A DNA stretch of 64,000 nucleotides, taken from NCBI GenBank assembly GCA_010909725.1, contig JAACMV010000018.1:372001-436000 (forward strand), in the 5' to 3' direction. This document shows, piece after piece, positions 53,597 to 64,000 of the stretch; position 1 is the first letter of the stretch; each line of letters opens with the position of its first letter. The notes beneath the pieces were generated by a model. The model was not told where the DNA came from. It made no database searches and saw nothing but the letters and a program-made list of their open reading frames with translations. The position numbers were made by a program, and so were the translations under genes. This DNA comes from Picochlorum sp. 'celeri'. Lineage: Eukaryota; Chlorophyta; Trebouxiophyceae.

Positions 53597-54820
53597 TTAG
53601 ATGGCTCGCCGTGCCACGATTGTTCTTTCATTCTGAGTGTTTGCCATCAGGCACAAGTTCTTCATCCCAGTAATGTCACAGGTAAATGCATCCGACAACG
53701 CTTTAATGGACTTGTCCAAGTTCCGCGCTCCATTCCCTCGAAACTTCAAAGTCACGACCAGCATCCCTCCTGGTCTGAGATATTTCAGTGCAGGTGCAAG
53801 CATCTTGCCAAGCATGAAGGGATCTCTATTGGCATCACACGTAATCAAATCCACCTCTTTCTTCGTCGCATTCTCCATAATTCGATCAATATCAGGACCT
53901 GCGTCCTGTGATACCTTTTGCACGTGATGAACATTATCAAGAGCTGCAACAGACTCGTGCAGCATGGCAGGGTCAATGGCAATCACCGTGTGCATGTCTT
54001 TGGCCAATTGATGCGTCCATCCACCAGGAGCCGCACCAATATCTATCGCACATGCATCCTTCTTTCGACACTCATCCCAAAACCCAGTCACCAGAAGCGC
54101 TTCGTGCAACTTGCCAGCAGCCTTGCAAAACTGACCAGCCACTCTGGCATCCCCATCTGGCTTTGTATGAAACGTCTCACACGCTGGTCGTAAACAATAC
54201 CGAAAACTACCGTCTTTCTTTTGAATAATATGCAGGGTTCGTGTGAAATTGACTGGATGAAATTCAAACACACCATCATCCCCAAAAGCATCCAAAAACT
54301 CTTTTTCCAAAGGCCTTGGGCAACACATGATGCGCACCGGCGCCGACTCTTTCTCTTTTATAACACCATCTGAAGCACTCAATTGCGCCACGACATCCTC
54401 TATAGAGGACGCCGTACCATCCTCATACGCTCCTCCAAACAAAAACATTCTATTCACACAGTGCTGAAGGAAGGATGCATCCATCCAATCCACCCATTCC
54501 TTCCCAGTCCGACCCACATTCTCAAACATCAACAAGTACGTCCCCGTGCGCTCTACCCCACGCGGGTACCCCAGGTATTGAGCCTTTGATGCAGCTCCAA
54601 ACGCCCCTCGAGGAAAGACAACATGTCGAATGGACTCATCCTCAAAATACTCCATCAAGCGCTTCGCATGAGAATAGTGATTCACTTGAAACACACAGTC
54701 CATCCATAATGAGGACGCATCGTTCCCATGGCTGCTCGCATCCGCCGTGACACGCTCTCCGTGTTGCATGGCATGGTCCTCGCATGCAGTCCCATTCACA
54801 TGCTCTCTATCCCTCTTCAT
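53597..54820 (-). CDS. FtsJ/RlmM-like 2'-O-ribose RNA methyltransferase
   Basis: Single exon, 407 residues. The C-terminal half is an FtsJ-type SAM methyltransferase. Motif I is DIGAAPGGWTHQLAKDMHTV, followed by an acidic residue in VIAIDPAM, VDLITCDANRDPF, and PGGMLVVTLKFRGNG with the catalytic Lys. The N-terminal half (about 35-235) has a conserved-looking WMDCVFQVNHYSHAKRLMEY region resembling the N-terminal domain of RlmM-type 23S rRNA methyltransferases. The target RNA and compartment are unknown, and no targeting sequence is evident. Confidence 0.8.
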   Translation of the reverse strand: MKRDREHVNGTACEDHAMQHGERVTADASSHGNDASSLWMDCVFQVNHYSHAKRLMEYFEDESIRHVVFPRGAFGAASKAQYLGYPRGVERTGTYLLMFENVGRTGKEWVDWMDASFLQHCVNRMFLFGGAYEDGTASSIEDVVAQLSASDGVIKEKESAPVRIMCCPRPLEKEFLDAFGDDGVFEFHPVNFTRTLHIIQKKDGSFRYCLRPACETFHTKPDGDARVAGQFCKAAGKLHEALLVTGFWDECRKKDACAIDIGAAPGGWTHQLAKDMHTVIAIDPAMLHESVAALDNVHHVQKVSQDAGPDIDRIMENATKKEVDLITCDANRDPFMLGKMLAPALKYLRPGGMLVVTLKFRGNGARNLDKSIKALSDAFTCDITGMKNLCLMANTQNERTIVARRAI

Positions 54821-54877
54821 CGAACCAATCTACTATGCTGTGTTGTTTAAATTTAAAATGCGTGTTAAATAATAAAG

Positions 54878-55411
54878 TCATATCTCACAGTACACTCGCT
54901 CCATCCTGTATCCACGACGCCGTGCCCTCTCTGCAAATTGCCTTCCACGTTCCACATCCACATCACACCCATATCCTTCCATCAGCATTTGACCCAACAG
55001 CGCCATAGCCTTGACATCCCCACGCATCGCATCCCTCTCAGCCTCCATATACCATCTCTTGACGGCATCGTCCACAACAGCCCCCAGAGGTGTTGGAGCC
55101 ATCAACCGTCCATCATGACTATACACAACAGGTATTTCTTTCGTAGCCTTGTCTCCTCCCTTCCTCTTGCTACTACCACTATTACTATTATGTGACTTTC
55201 GTGAAGAAGACGGAGCTCCTCCGTCGCCAGCAGAAGTATTCTTCATCCAAAAGAGGTGATTTTTTCCAAAATTGTTTGACACGCTTGCTCTGCAAAGAGG
55301 AATGCTTCTTGTTGTTGTTTTCTGTTGACCCGAGTGGTAATAAGAGCCTTGTTGTTTTCTAGTAGGAGGAGTAATAATAATACGAATGGTTGTTGTATTC
55401 AGGGAATACAT
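54878..55411 (-). CDS. Small protein with Sel1-like repeat
   Basis: Single exon, 177 residues. The N-terminal 90 residues are Thr/Ser/Arg/Lys-rich without a fold signature and may be an organelle presequence (MYSLNTTTIRIIITPPTRKQ). Residues about 130-170 match Sel1/TPR-like repeats: MRGDVKAMALLGQMLMEGYG, then DVERGRQFAERARRRGYRM. Such repeats mediate protein contacts. Only one full repeat and a partial one are seen. It lies 57 bp upstream of the methyltransferase on the same strand. Confidence 0.65.
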   Translation of the reverse strand: MYSLNTTTIRIIITPPTRKQQGSYYHSGQQKTTTRSIPLCRASVSNNFGKNHLFWMKNTSAGDGGAPSSSRKSHNSNSGSSKRKGGDKATKEIPVVYSHDGRLMAPTPLGAVVDDAVKRWYMEAERDAMRGDVKAMALLGQMLMEGYGCDVDVERGRQFAERARRRGYRMERVYCEI

Positions 55412-55774
55412 GAACCGAGGCTGCTACAAATGTTCCGACACTCGGTGATAAACCCCACACGTGTACACTTTTACTTTTCAATATTGTTTATTACGAGACA
55501 CGTATTGAACGATACAATAGAACTGGTAGGTCAATTCAATAATACATGGCGGTGAATGTAAAACTCTCTCTCTCTCTGTGTGGCTTTTTTTAATCTTCTT
55601 TTTATGGTGTTTTTTTCGGCATTTATATGCCATCGGCGGCACTGAAACGTACATTTTTTTCTTTTGGGGTATATACTTTTTCTCTTCAGTGCATTCCTCA
55701 AGAAAAAAGTAACACCCACTTTGGTCGGCAATCCCAAACGAATCACAAAAAGACAGCACAAACAACAATCAACA

Positions 55775-56389
55775 TCATGGTGGTGGTGATGTGTCTGCTG
55801 ATTTCGTCTGATGGTGAAATTCGTCCAGATATTCGACAATACCAGACCCTCGCATCCTCAACCCAGACCGGATAATCTCAATATCCTCCTCACTGCTCGC
55901 CTTCAACACACGTTCTAAACTGTGGGTCACCTCATCTATATCCTGATCCTGTTGCTTTCTAATTCTTTCAATCTCAGCGAGAGCACTTCCGAATGGATCA
56001 TCTTCCGGGGGCTTCCTTTCAAAGATTGGCCTTGCTGTATGCAGAATAGCATCAGCTTCCTCCACCATCTCGCTTGGACATTCAAGCTCTACCAATGTGT
56101 CATGGAAATGACCAGCCACGACATCAAAATGGTATTCATTCAACCCGCGCTCTTCAATCAGTGTTTTATGAGCTTCTGCAATATCCCTACCTGTATACTC
56201 TGCGGGTCCTCCCATCACGTATGTGAAGAATTCCACCTGCTTCTTCTTAATCCTGTCTGTGTCCACTCCATCGAAATACCCAGAAACCTTGTCATCTGAC
56301 AGCAGTTTTTTATAAAATAACTCGACGGCAGGGATGATTAAGCCCAAAGCAGCTACGGGCCCTCCGAGCTTGTCAACCAGACTCGGCAT
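55775..56389 (-). CDS. Truncated haemoglobin (2/2, group I-like) with C-terminal extension
   Basis: 204 residues from the ATG at 56389. The frame continues upstream without ATG. The globin part (about 5-125) has LVDKLGGPVAALGLIIPAVE, LFYKKLLSDDKVSGYF, then QVEFFTYVMGGPAEYTGRDI and the proximal His, H74, in EAHKTL, followed by YHFDVVAGHF. Tyr26 in LFY is at the usual B10 position for ligand stabilisation. Truncated haemoglobins bind O2 and NO, and in green algae some act in NO metabolism. About 75 residues after the globin are a charged helical tail (IERIRKQQDQDIDEVTHSLE) of unknown function. Confidence 0.9.
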   Translation of the reverse strand: MPSLVDKLGGPVAALGLIIPAVELFYKKLLSDDKVSGYFDGVDTDRIKKKQVEFFTYVMGGPAEYTGRDIAEAHKTLIEERGLNEYHFDVVAGHFHDTLVELECPSEMVEEADAILHTARPIFERKPPEDDPFGSALAEIERIRKQQDQDIDEVTHSLERVLKASSEEDIEIIRSGLRMRGSGIVEYLDEFHHQTKSADTSPPP

Positions 56390-57029
56390 CCAAATGTGTC
56401 CAAACCTCGAGAGATGAAACAATGTTTCCTACGTACGTCTTATTATTGAAGATATCTCATTGCCTAATTTCTGTTATTATTATAGTACAAGGAGGGCAAG
56501 AATGGAGTCTGCAGATGATGCCCGTTATTCGAACACAAGCATGACAGAGGGATGTCGTCATCATCATCGTTATCGATGACGATGCAAGCTTGCATTGCGC
56601 CTTAATTAAGGCGATGCACTTGTTGTTTGTGTTTGACTGCCTCTACAGCTTTGTTTGTATCATCCACTGTGACAAACAGTATACATCAACCACCCTGTAT
56701 CTCTTTTTCTGGAAGAGAAGGGAATCATCCCTGTGAATTGTAACCCTTCAAAGACAGCCTTTGAAAGGCATCCTTTCTAAAACAGTCGTAGATCTCAGAT
56801 CTCAGATCTGCCACAGCAGCACTCCGAGCGTGGGATGGTGGTCCCTCAAGGTATTCTCAGCCACCACAATACTTGAGACATTGTCTGCTGTTATTAGTGT
56901 CATTGAAATTTTAAAACAGCCTTGAATGCGGTGCGCTGAAGGCTTTCAATCAATCAATCAGCCAGTCAGTTGTGTGCAGAAATTTTGAATTCTGCGCGGT
57001 ATCACTTCATTAAAAACCCGAGTAGTTAC
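56390..57029. other. Divergent promoter region with AGATCTC repeats and a palindrome
   Basis: About 640 bp between the haemoglobin and uracil-DNA glycosylase starts. CGCCTTAATTAAGGCG (56598-56613) is a perfect 16-bp palindrome. At 56791-56810 AGATCT occurs three times with a 7-bp period. The frame open from about 56970 has no ATG before 57030. Confidence 0.45.
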
Positions 57030-57983
57030 ATGCAACGCATCCCTTTCTATACGTATAATTCTTTACTAAAATCTTCGAATACAAGGTTATTATTCCGTAT
57101 CAGCATGGGACAGAAGCGTTTGGACTGCTTTGTGGTTCAAACAGAGTCCTCAACAGCAAAGAAAGTCAAGGCCACCGGCGCCGCTCATATATATACCAGC
57201 GCTGAGGATGTCGACATTGGAAAGAGGCGAGCAGAGTCGAATAAAAACCATGCTCTCGCCAAACAAGCTGTGATTGCATGTGAGAGAGAGGGTGCTGTCC
57301 CATACCTGAAGGATCTATTGATTGAGGCATCGTGGAAGGCAGAATTGGAATCAGAATTTGAGAAGTCGTATTTTAAATCGTTAGAAACATTTGTGAGAGA
57401 GCAATGGATGGGCGGAAAGCTCGTCTTTCCTCCCAAAGATTGCCTCTTCAGGGCCTACAATGCTGTGCCTCTGAGGCATGTCAAAGTTGTGATTCTAGGG
57501 CAGGACCCGTATCATGATCTGGGCCAGGCGCAGGGGCTGTCCTTCTCTGTTCCCACAGGGAAACAGTTACCGAGCAGTTTGCGAAACATATATAAAGAGA
57601 TTACGGAGGATATTGGCTGTCCCATGTCCAAGCAGAATGGATGCTTGGAGCCCTGGTCCCATCAGGGCGTGCTCCTCTTGAATGCCGTCCTAACCGTCGA
57701 AGCGCACAAAGCTGCCAGTCATAGTAAAAAAGGATGGGAGGAATTCACCACGCACACGGTCCGTGTGATCAACAAGGAAACGTCTGGTGTTGTGTTTCTG
57801 TTGTGGGGCAAGTATGCCCAGGAGAAGGGCAGTTTGATCGATACGAAACGGCACCACGTGCTCAAATGCCCCCACCCATCTGGACTCAGTGCACACAGAG
57901 GCTTCTTTGGATGCAAGCATTTCAGCAAGGCGAATGCCTTGCTCAAGGAACAGGGCAAGGAACCAATCAACTGGCAAATATAG
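57030..57983 (+). CDS. UNG: Uracil-DNA glycosylase (UNG family 1), possible dual start
   Basis: Single exon, 317 residues from 57030 or 292 from 57105. UNG removes uracil from DNA in base-excision repair. The catalytic motif VVILGQDPYHDLGQAQGLSF (GQDPYH), NAVLTVE and HPSGLSAHRGFFG are intact. The first ATG opens MQRIPFYTYNSLLKSSNTRL with LFRIS, a mitochondrial-type presequence. The second ATG opens MGQKRLDCFVVQ, whose QKRLDCFV resembles the PCNA-binding box at the start of nuclear human UNG2. Mitochondrial and nuclear forms may thus come from two in-frame starts. Confidence 0.93.
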   Translation: MQRIPFYTYNSLLKSSNTRLLFRISMGQKRLDCFVVQTESSTAKKVKATGAAHIYTSAEDVDIGKRRAESNKNHALAKQAVIACEREGAVPYLKDLLIEASWKAELESEFEKSYFKSLETFVREQWMGGKLVFPPKDCLFRAYNAVPLRHVKVVILGQDPYHDLGQAQGLSFSVPTGKQLPSSLRNIYKEITEDIGCPMSKQNGCLEPWSHQGVLLLNAVLTVEAHKAASHSKKGWEEFTTHTVRVINKETSGVVFLLWGKYAQEKGSLIDTKRHHVLKCPHPSGLSAHRGFFGCKHFSKANALLKEQGKEPINWQI

Positions 57984-58214
57984 GGTAGTATACGGTCAAC
58001 CTAGGCATTTGATGGGATACGTCCTCCGCATGGGCTGATCCATCGAGAGGTACATGCGAGACTCCGACCTCTCGCCCTTGTAGTTCTGAAATATATTTCA
58101 CTCTATCCTGCTACACAATAATTCTCTCATTTTTATCATTTTTAGCATATTGTGACAAGAATTGAGACTTCTTGGGGCAGGCGCATTTGAATTATTGACG
58201 GATTGTGGAGAACC

Positions 58215-61200
58215 ATGGCAGGAATCGCAGGAAGCAGAAGTTTGGTGCTTACTCCAGCATCGTGCCGTTCTCTTCTTCATAGAAAGTCCTATGGACGTAA
58301 AAATGTGAATTCACGCCGTACAGTGGCTGTAGCCAGAAATGTATGTGGTTTTGAATACAAGTTGCATTGCGTGCGCGACCTCGAATCGAGGGAAGGAGGG
58401 AATGACGTAGGATGGAACAATGTATGTTTCTAATCCTTATTTATATTCATATGCAGTCATCAGATGTGCCATCGCAGTCAAATGGTCGAGTTTCTAGTTC
58501 AAGCAATCAGTCACATGTGGCCAATGCCCTCGCGACGGATCGACCAGTGTTTGACGTGGTCGATGCTGAGAGGCACGTGCCTATTGAGGTTGCAGACGCC
58601 GAGGAGATTTTGAAAGAGCGGGATGCATGCGGAGTACGTGTTTCTATGTGGTTTTGGTTGACATGTGGTAGTTCGCGCTCAGGGCGAACCAATCTCTACT
58701 ACTATCCATTCTCGGCGCATGAATGATCTGGAGTGGCGTGTTATTTGCAGGTTGGATTTATTGCCAGTTTGAAAAATGAACTGAAGCATGATATTGTGTC
58801 AAAGGTGCGTCTTGTGTTGTGGTAGGGTTTTTGGTGTTGGTGGCAGAGGTTGAATGTTCAAACATCTCTCGGACGGTGTTCTGATAATGCTACTACTGTT
58901 GTAGGCTCTTGTGGCTCTTGGATGCATGGAGCATCGCGGTGCTTGCTCTTCTGATGACGTTTCAGGAGATGGTGCTGGGTTGATGACCCGCATTCCATGG
59001 GGACTGTTGAAGAAGGAGTTCCCATCATTGAATGAGAAGACCTGCGGAGTTGGTATGGTGTTCATTCCAGATGATGACTCGGTTGAAGAGCAGGCGAAAG
59101 CCATGTACCAGAAGGTGGCTGATGCCGAGGGCTTTACTGTTCTCGGGTGGAGAGATGTTCCTGTGGATGTGACATATGTTGGAGCCATTGCCAAGGCAAA
59201 CATGCCACGATTCCGTCAGGTGATGCTTGAATCCAAGGAAGGACTTACTGGAAAGGATTTGGAGCGCGCTTTGTATGTTGTGAGAAAGTTGGTGGAGAAG
59301 GAGAGAGATGCCACATTTGATGCTGAGACCGCTTTCGACTTTTCCACATGCACTCTGTCCAACCAGACAATTGTGTACAAGGGAATGCTCAACTCCGCAT
59401 CTGTTGGTCCATTTTTCAAGGATCTTCAGAACCCAGATTTTGAAACGAATTTTGCGATTTATCACAGACGTTTCTCCACCAACACAAATCCAAGATGGCC
59501 ACTTGCTCAGCCATTCAGATTTTTGGGACACAATGGTGAGATTAACACATTGCAGGGAAACATCAACTGGGTTGCTTCCAGACAGACTGGTTTGAAGAGC
59601 TCTGCATTGCAAGGAAGGGAGTCTGATCTTCTTCCTCTCTGCTCAGCTGCCGAGTCTGATTCCTCCAATTTGGATCACTTGGCTGAATTGTTGGTGAGAA
59701 CCGGTAAGGATCCAACCGAAGCTCTTATGATTTTGGTGCCAGAGGCATACAGAAACCATCCAGATTTGGTGGCCAACTATCCAGAAGTGGAGGACTTTTA
59801 CACATACTGGGAGGGTATGCAGGAGGGATGGGATGGACCAGCCCTCCTTGTTTTCTCTGATGGAGAAAAGGTCGGAGCTCGCCTTGACAGGAATGGTTTG
59901 AGACCAGCTCGTTTCTGGAGAACATCTGATGACATGATTTACGTTGCATCAGAGGTTGGTGTCTTGGGTGATGTCTTTGAGAATGCTGCTAATGTTGTGG
60001 CAAAGGGACGTCTTGGACCAGGTCAGATGGTGTGCGCTGATATGGTGAATGGAACATTCAAGGAGAATACAGCCATCGCCAAGGATGTGGCATCTGGCTC
60101 ACCATACAAGGAGTGGGTATCCAGTACTTCCAGAACACTCGAGTCCTTGAGTGCCACAAATGTGTTGGATGAATGCCAGATGGACGCTGCCAAGTGCATC
60201 AAATTGCAGTCTGCAGTCGGATATGGTTTGGAAGATCAGCAGATGATTATCGAGGCCATGGCAATGACTGGTGCTGAGCCAACATACTGCATGGGAGATG
60301 ATGTTCCCCTTCCAGTGTTGGCATCATCTGCCCACATGCTGTACGATTACTTCAAGCAGCGTTTTGCTCAGGTCACAAACCCACCAATCGATCCACTTCG
60401 TGAGGGATTGGTGATGTCTTTGGGAATGAGACTTGGTGGAAGAGGTAATTTGCTTGAGGCTGGTCCAGCAGCATACAACCAGGTCATCCTGAATTCACCA
60501 ATTCTTTTGGAGTCTGAATTGGCTGCCATTGCTGGGGATTCGAGCCTGAAGACGCAGACTTTGTCCACCATTTATACTGCTTCTGGAAAAGGTTCCATGA
60601 AGACTGCCTTGGACAAGTTGTGCCAGGATGCCGAGGCTGCTGCTCGTGCCGGTTGTCAATGCATTGTCCTCTCTGACAGAGAAGCTGAGAGCAACGCCAG
60701 CCCAGACCAGCCGCCAATTCCTCCTCTTTTGGCTGTGGGAGCTGTCCACCACCACTTGATCAAGCAGGGAGTTCGTACTGATACATCTCTTGTTGTGGAG
60801 ACAGCACAGTGCTTCAGCACCCATCACATTGCCATGCTTGTTGGTTATGGAGCCCACGCCATCTGCCCATACCTCGCCTTCGAGTCATGCAGGCAGTGGA
60901 GAGCATCTCCTCGTACAGCAAACTTGATCAAATCCGGCAAAGCTCCAGATCTCACAGCAAAGCAGGCAACTATCAACTATAAAAAGGGACTCGAGAAGGG
61001 TCTCATGAAGATTTTGTCCAAGATGGGTATCTCACTCCTCTCCTGCTACCATGGAGCTCAGATTTTCGAGGTGTATGGACTTGGCAAGGAAGTTATTGAC
61101 ACTGCCTTCAAGGGATCCGTGTCTCGCATTGGTGGAATGTCTCTGGATGACCTTGCTGAGGAGAATGAGCGCTTCTGGTCAAAGGGATTCCCAGAAAAGG

Positions 61201-63416
61201 ATCTCACCAAGCTTGATGATTATGGATTCATCCAATCCAGACCAAAGGGAGAGTATCACGCAAACAACCAGGCCATGGCCAAATTGTTGCACAAAGCTAT
61301 TGGTTTGGGAGGAAAAGGCATGGGTCCACAGGAGGCATATGATGCCTACCTGAAGCACTTTGAGGACTCTCCAGTACATGTCCTCAGAGATATGCTGGAA
61401 TTAAAATCCGACAAGGGCGCCATCCCAATTGAGGAAGTCGAGTCCGCTGCCGACATCATGTCCAGATTCTGCACCGGAGGTATGTCCCTGGGAGCAATTT
61501 CTAGGGAAACACACGAGACAATTGCCATCGCCATGAACCGTATTGGAGGAAAGTCCAACAGTGGAGAGGGAGGTGAAGATCCAGTGAGATGGGAGAAATT
61601 GAACAATGTCGATGCTGAGGGCAAGAGTGAGAGCCTTCCACACTTGAACGGTCTCCAAAATGGAGATATTGCAACCTCAAGAATCAAGCAGGTCGCCTCT
61701 GGAAGATTCGGAGTCACCCCAGAGTTCTTAGTCAACGCTGAGCAGCTCGAAATCAAGGTAGCCCAGGGAGCAAAGCCAGGAGAGGGAGGTCAGCTCCCAG
61801 GAAAGAAGGTGTCTCCATACATTGCCGGCATGAGACGCTCCAAGCCAGGAGTCCCACTCATCTCCCCACCACCACATCACGACATCTACTCCATCGAGGA
61901 TTTGGCACAGTTGATCTACGATCTTCATCAGATCAACAAGGCCGCCAAGGTCTCTGTAAAACTAGTAGCTCAGGCTGGAATTGGAACAGTCGCATCAGGT
62001 GTCGCAAAAGCCAATGCTGATGTCATCCAAGTCTCTGGACACGACGGAGGAACCGGTGCCTCACCAATCTCTTCCATCAAGCATGCTGGAGGACCTGTCG
62101 AGATGGGACTTGCTGAAGTTCACCAGACTCTCACAGCAAACGGACTCAGAGAGCGTGTCAGTCTCCGAGTTGATGGTGGTATGAGAACAGGACGCGACGT
62201 CCTCGTCACCGCTGCATTGGGAGGAGACGAGTATGGTTTCGGTACCATTGCCATGATTGCCACTGGATGCATTATGGCCCGCGTGTGCCACACCAATAAC
62301 TGCCCAGTCGGTGTTGCATCCCAGAGAGAGGAACTTAGAGCCCGCTTCCCAGGAGTGCCAGAAGATCTGGTCAACTACTTCCACTTTGTAGCCGAAGAAG
62401 TGCGCGCTGGATTAGCCTCCATGGGTCTCCGCTCTCTTGATGAGCTTGTCGGCAGAGCTGATTACTTGAAACAGCGAAGCACACCACTTGAAAAGACAAC
62501 AGGTCTTGACCTCAGCTTCCTCACCACCTATGCTGGAGAGACAGGATCAAGTATGAAGAGAATCCTGCAGGAAGCACACGACAATGGACCACAGCTCGAT
62601 GATGAAATCTTGGCTGATCCAGCCATCCCAGCTGCCATTGAAAACAATGGCTCTGTCACCAAGGATGTGGAGATTGTCAATGTGGATCGCTCAGCCCTCG
62701 CTCGTGTTGCCGGAGCTGTCGCTCTCAAGCACGGAGACAGAGGATTCAAGGGAGAGATCGCCATCAACCTCAGAGGATCCGCAGGTCAATCCTTCGGATG
62801 CTTCTTGGCTGGCGGCATGCGTGTCAAGCTGGTCGGAGAGGCCAATGACTATGTCGGCAAGGGCATGGCAGGAGGTGAAATCTCCATTGTACCACCAGAG
62901 GAATCCACATTCGCCCCAGAAAAGGCATCAATCGTAGGAAACACCTGCTTGTACGGTGCCACTGGAGGAAGACTCTTCGTCGGTGGACGCGCTGGTGAGC
63001 GCTTTGCTGTCAGAAACTCCATGGCAGAGACTGTTGTCGAGGGCACTGGAGATCATTGCTGCGAGTACATGACCGGTGGTGTCGTCGTCGCACTCGGCCC
63101 AGTCGGTCGCAACGTCGGAGCAGGTATGACTGGAGGTCTTGGATACTTCTACGACCCAGAGGGCACCTTCCCAGAAAAGGTCAATGGAGAGATTGTCCAG
63201 ATCCAGCGCATCCAGACAGAGGCCGGAAAGACCCAGCTCAAGACGCTCATCCAGGACCACGTAGACAGAACAGGATCATCCACCGGACGTGCCATCCTCG
63301 ACTCCTTCGACGCTGAGCTGCAAAACTTCTGGCAGGTTGTCCCACCATCCGAGGCCAACACACCAGAGGCCAGCCCAATCGCAGAGGAGGACAGTTCTGT
63401 TGCAGTAGCTGCATAA
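58215..63416 (+). CDS. GLU/gltS: Ferredoxin-dependent glutamate synthase (Fd-GOGAT), plastid
   Basis: Four exons, 58215-58340, 58457-58633, 58751-58804 and 58905-63416, 1622 residues. It makes two glutamates from glutamine and 2-oxoglutarate in the plastid, using reduced ferredoxin. Exon 1 is a transit peptide ([20 protein letters not shown]). The glutaminase nucleophile is Cys100, in ERDACG|VGFIAS at the exon 2/3 border, implying about 99 residues are removed. Exon 4 (4.5 kb, uninterrupted) has [32 protein letters not shown], the FMN domain and the 3Fe-4S cysteines in [20 protein letters not shown], then the beta-helix domain. Several TGTAA motifs follow the stop. Confidence 0.97.
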
Positions 63417-64000
63417 GTAAGTATGCAGCAGCCGCCATCGTCGTCGTGCTCTTCTTCTTTTCCTTCTCCTCTTCCTCCATAGTTGTAATAGTATCGACAT
63501 CGATGAATCAATCAATCAATCAATTTGTAACATACATGTATCAACTTGAGTTGTGCCTAATGCAAGCGTAGTAGTAGTAGACAAGGGCATTCCCATCAAA
63601 GGGCTAGGCCAATGGGAACAAGGGCATCCGGGTGCTGACGAGGACAACAAGATACCGCATGCATACGCCACTCCAAATCTGGCATGCAACAACGGTGCGC
63701 TCCCTCATCCGACATGGATACCCTAGTCCCTCCCCGAAACTCGTCAAAGTTTTTCCAACAATAAAATTTTGATTTCATATTCCACTCAGAGACGATTGAT
63801 ATTTTCAGACAAGGTACGATGAGCAAGACTCGGTCGGATAACACGCCGAGATACGTCCGGACGAGGGTATCCGAACACTACCATTCGGATGCGGCCATGA
63901 ATCGCTTGCATGCGTTACCCATTGGATATATATTTGAAAATCATGATGAATGAGTGCCATTGTGTGATATAATTGAGGAGGAGGGGAGTAAACGTGGTCG
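63417..64000. other. Right edge, 3' region of Fd-GOGAT
   Basis: It contains the GOGAT 3' UTR with TGTAA near 63484 and 63526 and a (TCAA)n-like stretch near 63500-63525. A minus-strand frame around 63596-63844 has no family resemblance and is not called. Confidence 0.4.

Noticed and set aside
63596..63844. 82-codon minus-strand frame at the right edge
   Set aside because: No domain, no clear ATG context and no neighbouring exons.

Overview
This window is gene-dense nuclear DNA of a photosynthetic eukaryote, most likely a unicellular green alga. About 40 protein-coding genes fit in 64 kb on both strands. Many are split by short spliceosomal introns, there are no operons or Shine-Dalgarno sites, and the gene set is eukaryotic (ISWI remodeller, COG6, SNAP-25-type SNARE, RBM39-type splicing factor, NMD3, oligoribonuclease). 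Plastid proteins (Fd-GOGAT, SecE, PAP/fibrillin) carry transit-like N-termini without an obvious signal peptide, which points to a primary plastid. Nuclear Fd-GOGAT argues against a red alga, where gltB is usually plastid-encoded. TGTAA follows the stop codon of many genes, and UGUAA is the poly(A) signal best known from green algae. The species assignment is inference.

Layout. 0.6-11.2 kb: RPL17, a possible 49-residue membrane microprotein, NMD3, a triose-phosphate-translocator-like carrier, an acidic/basic low-complexity protein, cytochrome b5, an ankyrin protein and a secreted FG-GAP-like protein. 11.4-16.6 kb: a seven-exon methionine synthase (MetE) with a tRNA-like element in its oversized first intron, a poorly resolved stretch, and eS30. 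16.8-25.1 kb: mitochondrial uL4, an RBM39-like splicing factor, a Qbc-SNARE, glutamate 5-kinase, a possible nucleolar protein 10 bp upstream of a profilin-like gene, and SFT2. 25.9-35.6 kb: F-box/LRR protein, TrmA-type methyltransferase, COQ9, oligoribonuclease, a double-PAP plastid protein, SOUL protein, mitochondrial carrier and a UVR-ApaG protein. 35.7-49 kb: ISWI, COG6, a TBC RabGAP, mitochondrial bL27, a GRAM-VASt lipid-transfer protein, plastid SecE and RNase T2. 49.2-63.4 kb: DDX5/DBP2 helicase, a CG-1 (CAMTA-like) transcription factor, an FtsJ-type methyltransferase, a Sel1-like protein, a truncated haemoglobin, uracil-DNA glycosylase and Fd-GOGAT.

I resolved 31 introns by reading-frame continuity and family conservation. 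All have GT...AG ends and G at donor position +5 (mostly GTACGT or GTATGT), and most are 57-130 bp. Start codons were set to real ATGs. Several long open frames extend upstream of the first ATG, and those extensions were ignored.

The genes are mostly unrelated housekeeping functions and form no pathway cluster. The main points of interest are genome compaction (convergent genes that abut or overlap and share antisense 3' ends), the nested tRNA-like element, apparent dual-start targeting of uracil-DNA glycosylase, and several unusual domain layouts.
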